Assembly: GCA_036525795.1 (NCBI GenBank)
Contig: DATCZS010000173.1
Coordinates: forward strand, 1 to 24,470
Origin: DATCZS01 sp036525795
GTDB lineage: Bacteria; Actinomycetota; Acidimicrobiia; Spongiisociales; ZC4RG35
DNA length: 24,470 bases
Reading direction: 5' to 3'
Shown: in pieces, positions 22,770-24,470 of the stretch
Layout: every line of letters begins with the position of its first letter
How positions within the stretch are numbered: the stretch's first letter is position 1
Program-made: the position numbers and the translations under genes
The notes under the pieces: generated by a model
What the model saw: only the letters and a program-made list of their open reading frames with translations
Databases searched by the model: none
What the model was told of the DNA's origin: nothing

Positions 22770-24470
22770 ATGGCCTTTTCTGACGAAGACAAGGAGCGTG
22801 TGCGCTCGGCCACGAACATCGCCGACCTGATCGCGGAACACACCACGGTCAAGCGGTCGGGCCGCAATCACATGGCGGTCTGCGTGTTCCACCAGGAGAA
22901 GACGCCGTCGATGTCGATCGACGTGGCCCGCGGCCTGTACCACTGTCACGGTTGTCACTCCTCGGGCGACATGTTCACCTTCGTCCAGGAGACGCAGGGC
23001 CTGACCTTCCCCGAGGCACTCGAGTTTCTGGCACGGCGGGCGGGGATCACCCTGACCGAGGATCCCGATGCCCGGCGCCGGGCGGGAAAGCGTGCGGCCC
23101 TGGTCGAGGCGGTCGGGCGGACCATCGAGTACTACCACCGGCTGCTGATGGGTGATCCGGGTGCCGGAAACGCCCGGGCATACCTGAGGGGTCGGGGCTA
23201 CGACGCCGAGACGGTGTCCGAGTTCAAGCTCGGCTACGCCCCCGGAGGTGACCGATCCGATCACCTGGCACGAGAGCTGCGGGCCCAGGGAATCGCCGAC
23301 GGAGTGATGGTCGACGCAGGTCTGGCCCGGCGAGGCAGGGGGGGAGGCCTGTACGACTACTTCCGGGACCGCCTGATGTTCCCGACCTACGACCTGAGGG
23401 GGGATCCGGTGGGCTTCGGTGGGCGGATCCTCGGCGAAGGACAGCCCAAGTATCTCAACAGCCCGGAGACCGCCATCTACAAGAAGTCGCGACTCCTGTA
23501 CGGGCTGGACAGGGCTCGCCGCGAGATCCAGCGCGCCGGCTATGCGGTGGTGGTGGAGGGGTATACCGATGTGATCGCCCTCCACCGCTACGGGATTCCG
23601 TTGGCGGTGGCCACCAACGGGACCGCCCTCGGCGACGACCACTTCGACCTCTTGCGCCGCTTCTGTGATCGGGTCGTGCTGGCCTTCGATGCGGACGCCG
23701 CCGGGGGCCGAGCGGCGCGGAGAGGCGAGGACCTGGAGATTCCGGTTCGCCTCGACCTCGATCTCAGGGTGGCGGTGATGCCACCGGGCGTCGATCCGGC
23801 CGACATGGTCGCCCGCGGGGACGGGGAGAAGCTGGTGGATGCCATCGAGCGCTCCCGCCCGCTTCTCCAGTTCTCGATCGAGCAGGAGCTGGGCGAACAC
23901 GACCTGAGCGAGCCGGAGAGCAGGGCGAGGGCGCTTCGTTCGATTGCACCGAGGGTGGCGCGTGTTGCCGACGACATCGCACGCACCGAGTACGCCAGGT
24001 TCCTCGCCGATCGGATGGGGGTGGACATCGAAGTGGTGCTGACGGCAATCGGCCGACCCAGGCGGCGTCCCCGAGCGGACAGAGAGACGGTTCCTTCCCG
24101 CGCCGCCACCGGAATCCGACAGCGGCTCGAGCGCCAGCTCCTGCGGTCGGTGCTGGCGGACGGGGGGGCCGCCCGCCAGGCCGGGGTCGACGCCGGGTCG
24201 TTCTCCGACGAGGAGGCGGCTGCCGCCTTCCGGGCCATCGAATCCCTGGTCGAACGGACACCGATGGGGTCCCCGGTTCCCCTCAACGGGATGGAGGAGG
24301 GACTGCCGGAGTTGGTGGTGGTTCTTGCGATGGATGCCGCGCCTGCCGAACCGGTGGCCGCGGTGCTGGACCGGTTGATGGCTCAGCGGCTGGAGGAGGA
24401 GATCTCCGAGCGGGCCGCCCGCCTCGACCGGATGGCGCCGGAGGACGAACGGTATTCCGAGACCTTTGCC
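22770..24470 (+). CDS. dnaG: DNA primase (3' partial)
   Basis: DnaG lays down RNA primers at the replication fork. 567 codons are present and the frame runs off the right edge without a stop, so perhaps 40-80 residues of the helicase-binding domain are missing. The CHC2 zinc finger has Cys38, His41, Cys59 and Cys62 (CVFH, then YHCHGC). The RNA polymerase core includes RDRLMFPTYDLRGDPVGFGGR and PKYLNSPET. The TOPRIM motifs are VVVEGYTD (Glu263) and DADAAG (Asp307, Asp309). It follows glyS by 104 bp; glyS next to dnaG is usual in actinobacteria. Confidence 0.97.
   Translation, partial: MAFSDEDKERVRSATNIADLIAEHTTVKRSGRNHMAVCVFHQEKTPSMSIDVARGLYHCHGCHSSGDMFTFVQETQGLTFPEALEFLARRAGITLTEDPDARRRAGKRAALVEAVGRTIEYYHRLLMGDPGAGNARAYLRGRGYDAETVSEFKLGYAPGGDRSDHLARELRAQGIADGVMVDAGLARRGRGGGLYDYFRDRLMFPTYDLRGDPVGFGGRILGEGQPKYLNSPETAIYKKSRLLYGLDRARREIQRAGYAVVVEGYTDVIALHRYGIPLAVATNGTALGDDHFDLLRRFCDRVVLAFDADAAGGRAARRGEDLEIPVRLDLDLRVAVMPPGVDPADMVARGDGEKLVDAIERSRPLLQFSIEQELGEHDLSEPESRARALRSIAPRVARVADDIARTEYARFLADRMGVDIEVVLTAIGRPRRRPRADRETVPSRAATGIRQRLERQLLRSVLADGGAARQAGVDAGSFSDEEAAAAFRAIESLVERTPMGSPVPLNGMEEGLPELVVVLAMDAAPAEPVAAVLDRLMAQRLEEEISERAARLDRMAPEDERYSETFA

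Overview
The window is a gene-dense, high-GC (about two thirds G+C by eye) bacterial chromosome segment with 24 protein-coding genes. No gap between genes exceeds about 175 bp. I see no rRNA, tRNA, CRISPR array or insertion sequence. The gene order rpsT / lepA-hemW-hrcA-dnaJ-rsmE / phoH-ybeY-corC-era / recO-uppS / glyS-dnaG is the conserved actinobacterial order. Together with a BldD-type regulator and several apparently leaderless genes, this points to an actinobacterium. A deep lineage such as Acidimicrobiia is my guess, but the class cannot be fixed by eye. Both ends cut genes: a dihydropteroate synthase-like gene at the left and dnaG at the right.

Layout. (1) 1-2120: the 3' part of a divergent DHPS-like gene, holA, a hairpin, and rpsT on the minus strand. 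(2) 2282-8256: lepA-hemW (4-nt overlap), then hrcA-dnaJ-rsmE behind a CIRCE operator. This is a translation and heat-shock block. (3) 8304-8800: a single-gene BldD-like regulator with a palindrome in front of it. (4) 8871-14978: phoH, a PgpH-type HD phosphodiesterase, ybeY, a CorC/HlyC protein and era. Most junctions are 4-nt stop/start overlaps, so this looks like one operon. (5) 15023-18540: a SirB1-family gene, then on the minus strand an ABC exporter (ATPase and fused double permease) followed by a pterin carbinolamine dehydratase. (6) 18712-20690: recO-uppS converging on a small VIT-like membrane protein. (7) 20866-24470: a DNPH1-like nucleotide hydrolase, glycyl-tRNA synthetase and DNA primase.

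Most of the window is core machinery for translation, ribosome maturation, protein folding, replication and cell wall lipid synthesis. The unusual parts are regulatory. The BldD-like protein keeps the exact RxD-X8-RxxD spacing of the c-di-GMP-binding signature, and a perfect 7-bp-arm palindrome fitting the core of the BldD box lies just upstream, which suggests a c-di-GMP-controlled, self-regulating switch. The next operon carries a c-di-AMP phosphodiesterase-type protein whose extracytoplasmic sensor domain is split by a Ca-loop-bearing SdrD/Cna-B-like module. Six genes that start transcription units have a TANNNT hexamer 7-10 nt before the start codon and lack a normally spaced Shine-Dalgarno, as in leaderless transcripts.
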